Shown: positions 1-12,238 of the stretch, piece after piece
How positions within the stretch are numbered: position 1 is the first letter of the stretch
Layout of the letters: the number at the start of each line of letters is the position of its first letter
DNA from: Excoecaria cochinchinensis
Lineage: Eukaryota > Streptophyta > Magnoliopsida > Malpighiales > Euphorbiaceae
Direction of reading: 5' to 3'
DNA length: 64,000 bases
Assembly (NCBI GenBank): GCA_947683425.1
Contig: CANTUQ010000070.1
Span: 4,118,001-4,182,000 of the forward strand
Notes under the pieces: model-generated
Told to the model about the DNA's origin: nothing
The model's database searches: none
The model's input: only the letters and a program-made list of their open reading frames with translations
Translations under genes and position numbers: made by a program

Positions 1-579
1 CAAAATGAATGAATGTATCATGATCATAAGAAATGAAATAATTAGAAATAATATACAAGTACGCAAAAACATTGTTCATCTGTCATCAGCTTTTATTTTC
101 CCTTCTTCTCTGGGTCAGGAATTTCTTTATTGTTGATAAGATCTTGAATTCAGTCCCTCAGAATTTGGTAGTGATCTGTTAACTGGCCAGCGTTGGTGGG
201 CTGCTATGTCCTCAATCTCATCTTCTTCCATAAAATCCTCCTCGGGATTGTGAACTCTTGCCCTTCTTGGCTCAATAGGTGCCGCAACTCCATGCTCATT
301 GACAGGTTGACAGTAGCATTGCCAATAAAAAGAGCCTCTCCACCAGCAGGTGGTTCGGCTTGCCCCTAGCATGGACTATTTGTTGTTGTGGATCAACAGA
401 TGGTTGTGGAATGGTAGGTACTCGTGAATCATGAGGATTAGGTGCTAGATGCTGAGAGTGTCTCAAGATCCCAATCAAGCACTAATTCGAGCAATCCAAA
501 GGGCGAGTCTGTCCTTACTAATCGACCGTCGGGACCTCTAATCTACTTGGATGAATTTATGATGGCTGAAAACTTAAAT
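1..579 (-). pseudogene. Partial second internal domain of the tandem gag-only retroelement
   Basis: This stretch repeats the sequence at about 5699-7450, so it is the next internal domain of the same tandem retroelement and runs off the left edge. On the minus strand, 478 down to about 190 encodes the N-terminal part of the gag seen at 5887-7365, including the acidic segment PNPEEDFVEEDEIE (here HNPEEDFMEEDEIE). Near 190 the frame jumps straight to a diverged version of the gag C-terminus (DLI-like segment near 130-170). About 0.9 kb of central gag is therefore deleted compared with the other copy. The first 80 bases match 5699-5780. It cannot make a full Gag; this is a deleted copy. Confidence 0.75.
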
Positions 580-3500
580 TGTTAGAATGATGCGTGCATG
601 ACAATATACAATGCATGATCGTGAATTGTGCGAATGGAATGAAAAAATCAATAAATCGCAATTATGCGATGCAATGCATGAAAATAAATATACACGTGAT
701 GGTATATGTATGAAAAATAATATGCAGGCAAAAGGATATATACATAAAATGAAATGCGTTTTTTATTGTTATTATTTTCAATTTTTTTTTTGACATGAAT
801 GAAGTGTGATGTATGTGCATGTTGTGCAGCATTCACAGCCACATGCAAGCAGATAGATCCTTCCAACCTTATTTCTCTCACACACGGGGTCGTGCGGTCT
901 CTTTCCTAGGTGGACTTTGTCCAAGGGTTAATAAGGAACCCAATAGACGCGTATAGTGCACGGTGAAAAACCGGCAGCGTAACAACTCTTAATTTAAATC
1001 ACACGCGGATGGATGTTTGGCCATTATATATTTAAACAATTCAATTAAATCAAGATGAGCCCATCGGGGCATGAAATCCTTTGATGAAAACCATCTGATT
1101 CAATTGATTTTGTTCAATATATGACGGCCCAGATAGCAAGCACGATATCATGGTACATGTCAGCTAGTGGAAGTTTCTATTGCCATTACATGAGCTTGGG
1201 TCAAAAGGTGGTGTTACTTTGAGGCTACCCAAGCATGATCCCTGCCGACGGGTCTAGCTCATCACGAGCATAGCGATCGATCGGGTCGTCATTTTATATA
1301 CCACGATGGTACGAGACTTGGGCTGGTGATTATCCTTAACACTTCCCCAAATTGAGTGAAAATGAGGTCGTGCTTCAGGAACGCACCGAGGCTAATAGAG
1401 GGACCAAACTAGCATATTCTAAAGCTCTAATGGGATGTATATGCAAATGAGAGAAAGCGAATTTATGAATTAAATTTTAACCATAAATGTTAAACGAGGT
1501 ATTTTCAAATTGAAATCTCAAACCATATCGTCCCCAGCGGAGTCGCCACTGTGACGCGCGTCGGATCCCCACGGCCGCCCCTCCTGACCGCCCCGCTCGA
1601 GGGCGATCGGGCAATTGTGGGTCCGTTGACAGCTTGCAATAAATCGCAAGTGCGTCTATGTTGGGCAACAAGGAGGTTTCATGGAGTCGCCACCCAATAG
1701 AACATTGGAAAAGTTTCTCTCGCCTCGGAGAGCCTAAGACTGCGCTTAGTATCCATTTTGGGCCAGCCAAAGGGGTCTTGGAAGGTAAACCTCTCGCCCT
1801 AAGGAGCCTAGGATTAACGCTAAAGCCTCGTGACCCAAGAGGTGTCTTGGAGGGTAACCTCTAGCCTCTCGAGCCCAAAGACCAGAGCTGGGTTCGGGAT
1901 TTCTCATCTATTTCTACCTCGAATACTTTATGATTAAATTTTAATTAACATTGATTCACTCTCTCTCCACACGATACAATTTAAATTAAAGCGCATTCAT
2001 CCATTTAAGAGCATAAAATAAAATAGCATTAAAGCATGAAATAAATTTACAATAATACTAAGGGCAGAATACAACCCTCGTTTATAAATGTGCGATACAT
2101 GCATAAAACGGGTTATTCATTAACAATGAGAACATTGGTTCTCGCATGCATTCATTATGGAAAACAATTTTTATGTGATGATTTTTATTGGATAAAAATA
2201 GGACATTGGTCCAAGTTTTATTTAGCAAATATTCTATTTAGTAGACAACATTTGTGTGGTGGTTCTTTTAAGCACGGTCGAAAAGTCATTTATTATTACA
2301 GACCACAAATACATAAAATGCAATAAAATAGTAATTACATATTTCTAAATAAATAAATAAATGAATGAATATATAAATAATTGCATAAACAAATAGCAAT
2401 ATTAATAACAATAATCAATAATGATAATAATAATAATAATAATATTAAAACATAAAATTAAATAATCACAAATCAATTAAATAATAACATCAACATAAAA
2501 TTAACACAAATTAGACAATAATAATAATAATATCAATAATAATAATAATTATAATTATAATAATAATATTAAATATAAAATTAAATAATCACAAATCAAT
2601 TAAATAATAACATCAACATAAAATTAACACAAATTAGACAATAATAATAATAATATCAATAATAATAATAATAATAATTATTATAATAACAATATTAAAT
2701 AAATATAAATAATAACAATAATAAATAATAATAATAAATCAGAATAATGAATAAATATAATAATAATAATATTATAATAATAATAATAATAAATCAGAAA
2801 TTAAATAAATAAATAAATAATAATAATAATTAATAAATAATTAATAATAATAATAATAATATTAATTATAATAATAATATTAATTAATATTAATTAATAA
2901 TATATTAAAATAAATAAATATAAAATATACTCACCGGATTTCCCTCGCCGGAGATTGGCAGGAGCGGCGGTTGACGGCACCTCCTTCACCACCTCGTAGA
3001 TCGCCTCGCCGGGAGTCCAAATCCGGTGTCCACGCGCCGATCGGAGGTCCACTGTCGCCGGAAAACGCGCTGCAACGGTCCGGGTTCTTCTCACTCACGC
3101 GCCGGCTGCCGGAGTCCGATGGGGAAATGGCGGCTACGACTAGGTGCGCCCGGATGTGGTGGTTCTTCCGGTGGGGCGCGTGCCGCGGTGCGCGGCGGAG
3201 GCCTCGCCTCCTCTCTCTCTCTTTGCGTCGTCTCTGTTCCTCCCCGCCGATCTCCTCCACGCCGGCGCTGATGGCTGATCGGAGACCGTCTTTCGGTGCG
3301 CCGGGGTCTGCTCTCCACCGTGGCAGGGCGCGTGCGGCGATCGGTGGCCGGAGCTGGCCGGCGGAAGCCTCGTCTCCTCTCTCTCTCTTCTCTTCTCTCT
3401 TTCCCTTGGTTCCGGCGTCGTTCTCCCTTAGCTGGTCCCTGGTCTCTCCTCTCTTCTCTCTTTCTTTTCTTTTCCTTTTCTTTTCTTTTCTTTTTCTTTC

Positions 3501-3843
3501 TTTTTTCCTTGGCTCTTTCTTTCTCTTCTCTTTTGATCTGCCGACCCCCTTCCATTTCCTTGTTCTTTTCTTTTTATACCCCTCAATTAGGTTAGGTTTG
3601 GGTGCAATGGTAATTTCCCCCATTTTCTCATTTTTTAACTTTAATTAGTTTAACTTAATTAAAACTAATACACACACATACTAATTTAATTAAACATGCA
3701 CATATTAATTAAACATTACACATTAATATATTCAATTAATTAAATATTACAATAATTAAACATTACATATTAATATAATTAACCTATTTAATATATAATT
3801 TATCTAATTAATTAAACATTACACTAATTAATCCATTTAAATT

Positions 3844-3878
<35 letters not shown>

Positions 3879-4124
3879 AATTAATTATACACTTTAAACT
3901 TTAATTATACATGCACTTTAATCATACAATAATATTAATTACTCAAGTAACTAATAACAAAATTAATTAATTATTTTTAATTTTACACACACATATATTT
4001 ATATATATTTTTTTTGGTTTTTTATTTATATTTTCTTTTTGGTTTTTCTTTCGGAGGGAATAATCAAGGATAAAAAAAAATCACCATTGCCATTTTACGC
4101 CGGACTCGGGACCCGGTGTCTACA
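580..4124 (-). repeat. LTR A of the gag-only element
   Basis: This 3545-bp repeat matches 7451-10873 throughout. Blocks in plus order are: an AT-balanced part with the marker gtgaaaaaccggcag; a conserved block near 1500-1900; an A/T triplet-rich stretch (2340-2930); a GC-rich block with CCGG-rich sequence (2931-3350); a polypyrimidine tract (3360-3560); AT-rich sequence with (TA)n at 3848-3876; and the end CCGGTGTCTACA. The long open frames across the GC-rich and polypyrimidine parts have biased composition and no recognisable domain. Confidence 0.8.
2340..2930. repeat. AAT/ATA triplet-rich tract with an internal duplication
   Basis: The stretch is made almost only of A and T, in runs of aataat and aaataa. 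Inside it a block of about 120 bp (taaattaaataatcacaaat and following, through acacaaattagacaataat) occurs twice, near 2452 and near 2579. LTR B has this block once, near 9307, so the duplication arose in LTR A. Confidence 0.8.
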
Positions 4125-5886
4125 AGGGATCATGAGGTTCTCATCTGAAACCTGTAGTCATTATTTTAAGGTAATGCGTCCCTTGTGGATTTTCACACTA
4201 GCTTTTCTTGGCGTGAAATGCGTCCTTTCGGATTTTCACATAACCCTGTGCCTTATTTTTGCTTGGAAGGAATCCAACCCAATCCAGCGGCTTTTTCTTT
4301 CTTCTTTTTTTTTTTTTGTGGACAGACTGCCTGTTTTCAGGTTTTCACCCTGTCCTTTGGCCTAACTTTTGCTTAGAGCGCCAATTGCGGTTTTCATCTC
4401 TAACGGCCTTTTTTCTTTTTTTCTTATTTGTTTTTCTTTTTTTCTTTTGTACATCAGATGAACTATTCTGGTTACATCAATACCATTGCATAAATGCACA
4501 TATTTCAATTTGATTTCATAATATATGATCATTATTTGGCATTAATCTCAAGATACAAAATCTCATCCAATCTCGGGATGGATCTTGAAAGCATCAAACT
4601 CCTGTTATCAATCTGCTCTCTTTTTTATTCTCATGATTGAATATTTTCTCTCTGCTCTCATTTAATCTTTTGAATGCAAATTCTAGAAGCAACGTCGGAG
4701 ACGAGACTTAACTCGAATGCATGAATGCACTCATGGCTTCTCGCTTGAAGCTCAAGAAACACCATAGGCCTCTTCTTACGTACCAAACCTTACTAGAAGG
4801 TCATCTCCGCTAATTGGATAAGACTGAACCAAGAATCAAGAGGTCTTATTTTAGTTGTAATGTTAGGTTTGGGTAGATGGCTGTCAAAGAAAGATCAGGT
4901 CGCTAGAGAAGAATGGCCGCGATATTTTCTCGACTGATGGATGAACCGTTCTCGGCTCAAAAGTGTTCTTGAATTTGGACTCGATAGCATTCTAGCTCCT
5001 TCAGATCAGAAGGGCAATCATTGAAACTAGTCAATTGGTCATTATTTTGAGCTCTCTTTTTTATTCTTCTTTTCTTTGCTTCTTTTTCTTTCATTTTTCA
5101 TTCATTTTTTCTTTTTGGATTTTTCTTTTTCCTTTTTCTTTTTCTTCTTTTTGCTTTCGCTTCTCTTTTTTTTTGAGCTCATGCCTTTCATGCATGACTA
5201 AACCCTCTTTTCAAAGTCTGAACTTGCTCTTATCGAGGCAATTTTTTAATAGTCCAAAGAATTATTCAAATGTACATCCATCAGTTTTAGAGCGGCCACT
5301 AGCCAAAATCATTTTAGGCGAGGGGGTAGTTATAATATATATAACAATAAAATTGGCACGCATTCAACATACCTCCATAAAAGCTCAACGGGCTAGCAAG
5401 CGATTGCAGAATAAGGGTAGGAAATAGTCATTTAGAGAGCTATGCAAAGAAATAGTGCCTAAATCATTTTCCAAGTTCTGTCTTATCCAGAGATCGCTTC
5501 GACGGGTAATCAGAAAGGTTCTAGTGCTCTTAGTGAGTTTTCATCCAATCTCCTAATTGCAACTAGTTTTTTCTTTCTTATTTTTATTTTCTCTCTGACT
5601 CTCTCTCTCTTCAGGAGTTATATCAGATGCCATCAAGATTTTCTTTGGATTTTCCAAAGTTCCAAGATTAAATGTAGTAGTATTAATTGAATTAATGTCA
5701 AAATGAATGAATATATCATGATCATGAGAAATGAAATCATTAGAAATAATATACAAGTACGCAAAATATTGTTCATCATATTACATAACCAAAGTATTAT
5801 AAGGAGTTCTCAAAATACAAAGACAAAATACATGATATTTCCTTGTGGTTTTTACAAAAAAGGCCATTCCGGTAGACTGGACTCGA
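4125..5886 (-). other. Non-coding 3' internal region of the gag-only element
   Basis: Between the gag stop and LTR A I see no gene. The plus-strand frames here (for example 4039-4513, 5035-5427) are T-rich and show no domain. The region contains the module at 4680-5560 that recurs in two other elements of this window. Confidence 0.6.
4680..5560 (-). repeat. Conserved non-coding module, copy 1
   Basis: Ordered sequence blocks here recur at 10905-11880 and 31740-32830: a tcatggcttctcgcttgaag-like block (absent from the second copy), ggtcatctcc, tgtaatgttaggtt, gctcaacgggctagcaa, a block with gggtaatcagaaaggttct, and tcctaattgcaact. All copies have the same orientation and lie on the 3' side of minus-strand retroelements. 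No reading frame is shared, so it looks like RNA- or DNA-level sequence such as a 3' untranslated region. Confidence 0.7.
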
Positions 5887-7365
5887 TCACAGGTTCGGTG
5901 GAGGGACTGCGTTGTAGCCCGACTTCTTCTCTTTCCCCCTCTTCTCAGGGTCCGTTATCTACTTCGTGTCGATGAGATCCCGAATTTCATGTCTTAGCCT
6001 CACACAATAGTCCGTCATATGGCCCGTGTGCTAGTGGAAAGCACAATACTCATCATCTCTATGACCCGGTTGCCCTTGGGTTCTGGCTGGCTTAGGAGGC
6101 AGGGGCTGCAACTTTCCTTCTTTTATCAGTCTTTCTAATACCCAGGATAAAGGACGGCCCAAATTTGAAAAGTGCCTTTGACTTTGCCTCATTCCGGTAG
6201 CTGAAACTTCGGCAGCCTTGCCATTTCTGCTGTTACTGCCCCCAGCACCACTCGGTCTACTCCCAGACTGATTTCTAGAATTCCTCCAAGAAAAGCTATT
6301 CTGACTCGCCTTCTTTGCTAGGTAGGCCCCCTCAGCTTCTACAGCAATGTCTTTCAATGACTCCCAGTCCCTAAGCCCCTTGAAGCTAAGCAAATCCCTC
6401 AGGTAAGGACAGGAGTTTCTGATAAATAGCCTAATCTAATCAGCTATGTCAGGCTTTTGTTTCATCTCCATAACCCTGTTCCTCCACCTTATGAGGTACT
6501 CATGGAATGATTCGTCGGGCTTTTGCTGTAGAAGTTCGAGGTCCTTCAGGGTGACCTCCATTCTAGTACTACAATCGTACTGTTTCATAAATTCATCGGT
6601 TAGCAGGTCTCAGTCTTCTTTATACCTTCGATCCAGCCCATGGTACCAATCCACTGCAGGACCCGACAGGCTGAGGCAAAAATACTCCACCTTTTGCTTC
6701 TTGCTTAGCCCCGTGCCCTTCATCACTAAGGTATACTGCTTGACATGTGCAGAAGGGTCTGAAGTACCGTTAAACTTTGGCAGCTCAGGCATTTTAAATC
6801 TCTAGGGCAGCAATTCTTCATCTCCCAAATTTCTATCTTCAGGGTTGACCCCTTTTCCAGCTGACAACATTCGGGTGATGGTCTCAATCTGCTGTCTCAT
6901 TGCTCTCAGAGTCTCGTCCTCCACCTTGGGTGCTCTACCCCTCACAGGTTGGTGGGCTGCTACTTCCTCAATCTCATCTTCTTCCACAAAATCCTCCTCG
7001 GGATTAGGAACCCTTGCCCTTCTTGGCTCAACAGGTGTAGCTTCGTTCTCATTAATAGGTTGACGAGCAGCCACCCCAACGAAGGGAGCTTCCCCACCAG
7101 TAGGCGGTTCAACTTGCCCCCGAGGAGGGACTGCTGGTACTTGTGGAGCAATGTGTGGTTGCAGAATAGGAGGTGCTTGTACAGCAGGGGGATGGGCAAT
7201 TCTTTCGACCATAGCACCCATCATATCTAGCATTCTTCGTTCGAATTCATCCAACCTCTGAGCAAGATCTTGAGTGGTTAGGTTTCCAGTTTCCTCCGCC
7301 ATGGAGGATGAGGTACTAGATGTCGAGAGTGGCTCAGGATCCCAATCGAGCACTAATTCAAGCAA
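5887..7365 (-). pseudogene. gag: Ty3/gypsy Gag, broken by five in-frame stops
   Basis: One minus-strand frame of about 493 codons encodes a plant Ty3/gypsy Gag, the capsid protein that packages element RNA. From the N-terminus: MLELVLDWDPEP and a coiled-coil-like segment (DEFERRMLDMMGAMVER); a Pro-rich linker; an acidic segment (NPEEDFVEEDEIEE); a retrotransposon gag domain (FNGTSDPSAHVKQYT ... AVDWYHGLDR); a Gly/Ser/Asn/Arg-rich linker; and the Cys/His segment YCAFH...GHMTDYC followed by LRHEIRDLID, typical of Tat/Athila-lineage Gags. In-frame stops lie at 6802-6804, 6610-6612, 6436-6438, 6031-6033 and 5959-5961. At 6031 and 6610 the family residues would be Gln (CAG to TAG) and Trp (TGG to TGA). 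Otherwise the frame is uninterrupted, so inactivation came from point mutation. No pol follows. Confidence 0.85.
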
Positions 7366-7450
7366 TCCAAAGGGCGAGTCTGTTCGTACTAATTGACCGT
7401 CGGGGCCTCTAACCCACTTGGAAGAATCTATGATGGCTAAAAATTTAAAC

Positions 7451-10400
7451 TGTTAGAATGATGCGTGTATGACAATATACAATGCATGATCGTGAATTGT
7501 GCGAATGGAATGAAAAAATCAATAAATTGTAATTATGCGATGCAATGCATGAAAATAAATATACACGTGATGGTATATGTATGTGAAAAATAATATGCAG
7601 GCAAAAGGATATATACATAAAATGAAATGCGTTTTTTTTTATTGATTTTTTTTTACATGAATGACATGTGATGTATGTACATGTTGTGCAGCATTCATAG
7701 CCATATGCAAGCAGGTAGATCCTTCCAACCTTATTTCTCCCACACACGAGGTCGTGCGGTCTCTTTCCTAGGTGGGCTTTATCGCAGGGTTAACAGGGAA
7801 CCCAATGGAAGCGTATAGTGTACAGTGAAAAACCGGCAGCATAACAGCTCTTACTTTAAAGCACATGCGCATGGATGGTTGGCCATTATATAATTAAACA
7901 ATTCAACTAAGTTAAGATGGTTTCGACGGGGCATGAAAGCCTTTGATGAAAACCATTTGATTCAATTGATTTTGTTCAATATATGACAGCCCAAATAGCA
8001 AGCACGATATTATGGTACATGTCACCTAGTGGAAGTTTCTATTGCCATTATATGAGCTTTGGTCAAAAGGTGGTGTTACTTTGAGGCTACCCAAGCATGA
8101 TCCCTGCCAACGGGTCTAGCTCATCACGAGCGTAACGACCGATCGGGTAACCATTTTATATACCACGATGGTACGAGACTTGGGCTGGTGATTATCCATA
8201 ACACTTCCCCAAATTGAGTGAAAATGGGATCGTGCTTCGGGAACACACCGGGGCTAATAAAGGGACCAAACTAGCATATTCTAAAGCTCTAATGAGATGT
8301 AATGCAAATGAGAAAAAGCGAATTTATGAATTAAATTTTAACCATAAATGTTAAACGAGGTATTTTCAAATTGAAATCTCAAACCATATCATCCCCAGTG
8401 GAGTTGCCACTGTGACGCGCGCCGGATCCCCGCGGCCGCCCCTCTGACCGCCCGCTCGAGGGCGATCGGGCAATTGTGGGTCCGTTGACAGCTTACAATA
8501 AATTGCAAGTGCGTCTATATTGGGCAACATGGAGGTTTCATGGAGTCGCCACCCAATAGAACATTGGAAAAGTTTCTCTCGATTCGGAGAGCCTAAGACT
8601 GCGCTTAGTATCCATTTTGGGCCAGCCAGAGGGGTCTTGGAGGGTAACCTCTCGCTCTAAGGAGCCTAGGATTAACGCTAAAGTCTCGTGACACAAGAGG
8701 TGTCTTGGAGGGTAAACCTCTCGCCTTTTTGAGCCCAAAGACCAGAGCTGGGTTCGGGATTTCTCATCTATTTCTACCTCGAATACTTTATGATTAAATT
8801 TTAATTAACATTGATTCGCTCTCTCTCCACACGATGCAATTTAAATTAAAGCGCATTCATCCATTTAAGAGCATAAAATAAAATAGTATTAAAGCATGAA
8901 ATAAATTTACAATAATACTAAGGGCAGAATACAACCCTCGTTTGTAAATGTGCAACACATGCATAAAACGGGTTATTCATTGACAATGAGGACATTGGTC
9001 CTCGCATGCATTTATTATGGAAAACAATTTTTATGTGATGGTTTTATTGTGTAAAATAGGACATTGGTCCAGTTTTATTTAGCAAACATTCTTTTTAGTA
9101 GAAAACATTTGTGTGGTGGTTCATTTTAGAGCGGTCGAAAATCATTTTATTATTACAGACCACAAATACATAAAATATAATAAAATAGTAATTACATATT
9201 TCTAAATAAATAAATAAATAAATACATAAATAATTGCATAAATAAATAACAATAATAATAACAATAATCAATAATGATAATAATAATAATAATAATATTA
9301 AAACATAAAATTAAATAATCACAAATCAATTAAATAATAACATCAACATAAAATTAACACAAATTAGACAATAATAATATTAACAATAATAATAATATTA
9401 ACATAACACAAAATACTAATAATAAACAAATATAACAATTAATTAACAATAACCATATAATAACAATAATAATAATAATAATAGAAATAATATTAATAAT
9501 AAATAAATAAATATAATAACAATTATTAACATAATCACAAAAACAGAATAATAAATATTAAATAAAATAATAGAAATAATAAAAACAGAATTATAAATAA
9601 ATATTAACAATAATAATAATAATAAATAATTAATAATAATAATAATATTAATTAATATTAATTAATAATATATTAAAATAAATAAATATAAAATAGACTC
9701 ACCGGATTTCCCTCGCCGGATTGGCGGTTGACGACACCTCCCTCACCGCCTCGTAGATCGCCTCGTCGGGAGTCCAGATCCGGTGGCCACGAGCCGGAAT
9801 GTGGTGGCGTTTGGCCGGAAAACGCGATAAAGCGTCACTGTCCTTCACCGGCGTTTTGCCTCGACGCGCCCTCCTCCGGCAAGCGGTGGATGATCGGACG
9901 ATATGGAGAGGTGCGTCTGGACCTCGGCAGTCGAGCGGCGGGGCGCGTGCCTGAATCCAGCGTTGGAGGTGGCCGACGGAGGCGACGCCTTCTCTCCCTT
10001 CTTTTCTTCCTTTTTCTTCTCTGGTCCGGCGTGCTGTGGGTTTCCGTTGGCCTGGGTCTGCTCTTCCTCTCTTCTTCTCTTCTATTTCCCTTTTATTTCT
10101 TTTGATTTTGGTTCTTTGGTATCTCTCTTGCTCTCTCTTTTGCTCTCACTTTCTTTTTCTTTTTCTCTTTCTTTGTTCTCTGTGTTTTCAATGGCTTCTT
10201 CTTCCTCTCTTTTCTTTTCTTTTTCTTTTTCTTTCTATGCAATCCGAGAGCCCCCTCTGTTCTTGCTCTCCCTTTTCTTTTATTTCTCTTTTCTTTTCTT
10301 TTTTTGTTCCAGCCGAAAGAGAGAGAGCCCCCTTTTGTTTTTCTCACTTCTTCTTTTTATCCCCCTCACATTAGGGCTAAGGGGTTATCAAGTAATTTCC

Positions 10401-10873
10401 TCCTCCATAATTCCCTCCTTTTATTAATTAATCTAACTTAATACACATACACTAATTAATCAAACATTACATACATAAAAATTAATCAAACATTAAACAT
10501 TACATATTACACATTAATTTATTAATTAAACATGCACATATTAATCACATCTTAATACAATAATTAATTAAACATTACATACATCACATATTAATATAAT
10601 TAATCTACTCAATATATAATTTATCTAATTAATTAAACATTCTACATTTTAACTAATTAATTAACTAATTAATCTTTAATTTTACATGCATCTTAATTAA
10701 TACAATAATATTAACTAATTAACTAATTAATTAACAAACAACATTAACTAATTAATTTTACACATACACATATTTATATATTATCACATATATTATTTTT
10801 TTCGGAGGGAATTATCAAGGATCCTAAAATCACCATTTTCATTTTATACCGGACTCAGGACCCGGTGTCTACA
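7451..10873 (-). repeat. LTR B of the gag-only element
   Basis: This 3423-bp repeat matches LTR A. It has one copy of the A/T-rich block duplicated in LTR A, and a diverged AT section at 9380-9650. The GC-rich block (9690-9990), polypyrimidine tract (9985-10370) and terminal CCGGTGTCTACA are all present. In minus-strand orientation it is the 5' LTR of the gag copy at 5887-7365. Confidence 0.8.
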
Positions 10874-10904
10874 CATACACCTCTCCTTTAGCACCGGAAC
10901 CACA

Positions 10905-11880
10905 AGGGTCATCTCCACTTAAACAACTCAAATCAAGAACAGGATCAAAATGACTTATTCCAGGGTTGTAATGTTAGGTTAAGGTATTGGCTAACAAGAA
11001 AAGTTAACGAATTCAAACACAGAATTAGCCACTCTACCTAAAATTTCAATTACCCAAAACTGAACAAAATTGTCCATATCCTACCTTCAATTCACCCATA
11101 ATTTCCAATGTTGTCTAAACTTCCCCATACATAATATGCATTGAACTCAAAACAACAAGGTGATGAACTTCCCTTTTTAATTCACTTTTGAACCCAAATT
11201 ATCCGTAAATATGAGTACGTCTTCTTCTACTCAAAGGTACCCCACACTTGAATCTTTCTATATTCAATACATCAAAATTGACTAAAAGAAACAACAAAAC
11301 TCATTAAACTTTTATTTTTTTTCATGATTTTTTTTTCTTCTTGATTTTTTTTTCTGCTGGGGTACCCAAAGTCTAGAATTTCTTATATCCATTTTTTTTC
11401 TAATAAGAGAAAGTTTAACACCATACTAAATAATACCCACAAAATTCAACAATTCTTCTCACACTTCCACTATTTCAATAATAGATACCCTTATTCAACT
11501 TTCAATGATATTCCAACCCAATCCTAGAGTGGCCAATTCTTAGAAACAGGTAGGCAAAGGCATTTAGGCTAAATAGTAAAATAATAGTGTAACAAAAAAA
11601 TTTCGTAGTATACTTTTAGCATACTAAATCAGCTCAACGGGGCTAGCAATGGTTATAATATAAACAGGTAGGTCTAAAGCTGTTTAAAAGTGGTTATCAA
11701 AGAAACAAATTGCCTTAATCATGTCCTAAACTTGTTTATGTTGTTATCATGTTTCGAAGGGTGATGAGGAAGGTTCTAACTATCCTAACATTCCTTCACT
11801 CAAAAACTCTTACGCACTGGATTTTTTAAATTTTACAAACAAGCCTATAGTGCATAAAAGACTGGAAATCGCAAGATATA
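10905..11880 (-). repeat. Conserved non-coding module, copy 2
   Basis: This is homologous to 4680-5560 and 31740-32830. Shared blocks include agggtcatctcc, gttgtaatgttaggttaagg, gctcaacggggctagcaat and ggaaggttcta. It lies close to LTR B, on the 3' side of the Athila-like element in minus-strand orientation. 11881-12238 is AT-rich and shows no gene. Confidence 0.65.
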
Positions 11881-12238
11881 TGACTGATTGAGATTCAATT
11901 TGCTTCTAAAACTTCCAACTATTCATTTGCCAAGATAAGTTTTTAAGATAGACTATGCTCCAATTAAAGTTCAAAACATTCACAACAGGAATAACTGAGG
12001 TTAAGCTAAACTGAGATAAAGATATTTAGGCAACGACAATAAAGTACAAAGATAACAGAACAGAAATAAACATGAATCATACATCAATGCTGTTAATTAC
12101 ATATATATATGAAGTTAATGTCTCCTACCCCCCACATAAAAACTTGCTGTCCCCAGCAAGTAATAATATTACATATCAAAAAGAAAAATAAAAATAAAAT
12201 AAACAAAAGTCAAAACAAAAGATAAGAAATCTCCCTGA

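Larger units (their letters stand above)
580..10873 (-). mobile_element. Gag-only LTR retrotransposon (TR-GAG type), tandem arrangement
   Basis: Two long direct repeats, 580-4124 and 7451-10873, flank an internal domain whose only coding signal is a minus-strand gag. No protease, RT, RNase H or integrase frame is present in 4125-7450. Read on the minus strand, each repeat begins TGTAGACACCGG and ends ATTCTAACA, the TG...CA expected for LTRs. A further internal domain follows at 1-579, so the structure is LTR-gag-LTR-gag and continues outside the window, as expected after unequal LTR recombination. No tRNA-complementary primer site starting TGG was found next to 7450. Alternative: LTR B is also the 3' LTR of the Athila-like element at 10874-17852, since a purine run lies beside it at 10881-10890. 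Confidence 0.7.

Noticed and set aside
2971..3648. 225-codon open frame, with a 230-codon frame on the other strand, in LTR A
   Set aside because: Both come from the GC-rich and polypyrimidine tract of the LTR; composition is Ser/Leu/Phe or Lys/Arg/Glu runs with no domain, and LTR B does not keep the same frame.
9903..10427. 174-codon frame of Phe/Leu/Ser in LTR B
   Set aside because: By-product of the CT-rich tract; not a real membrane protein.
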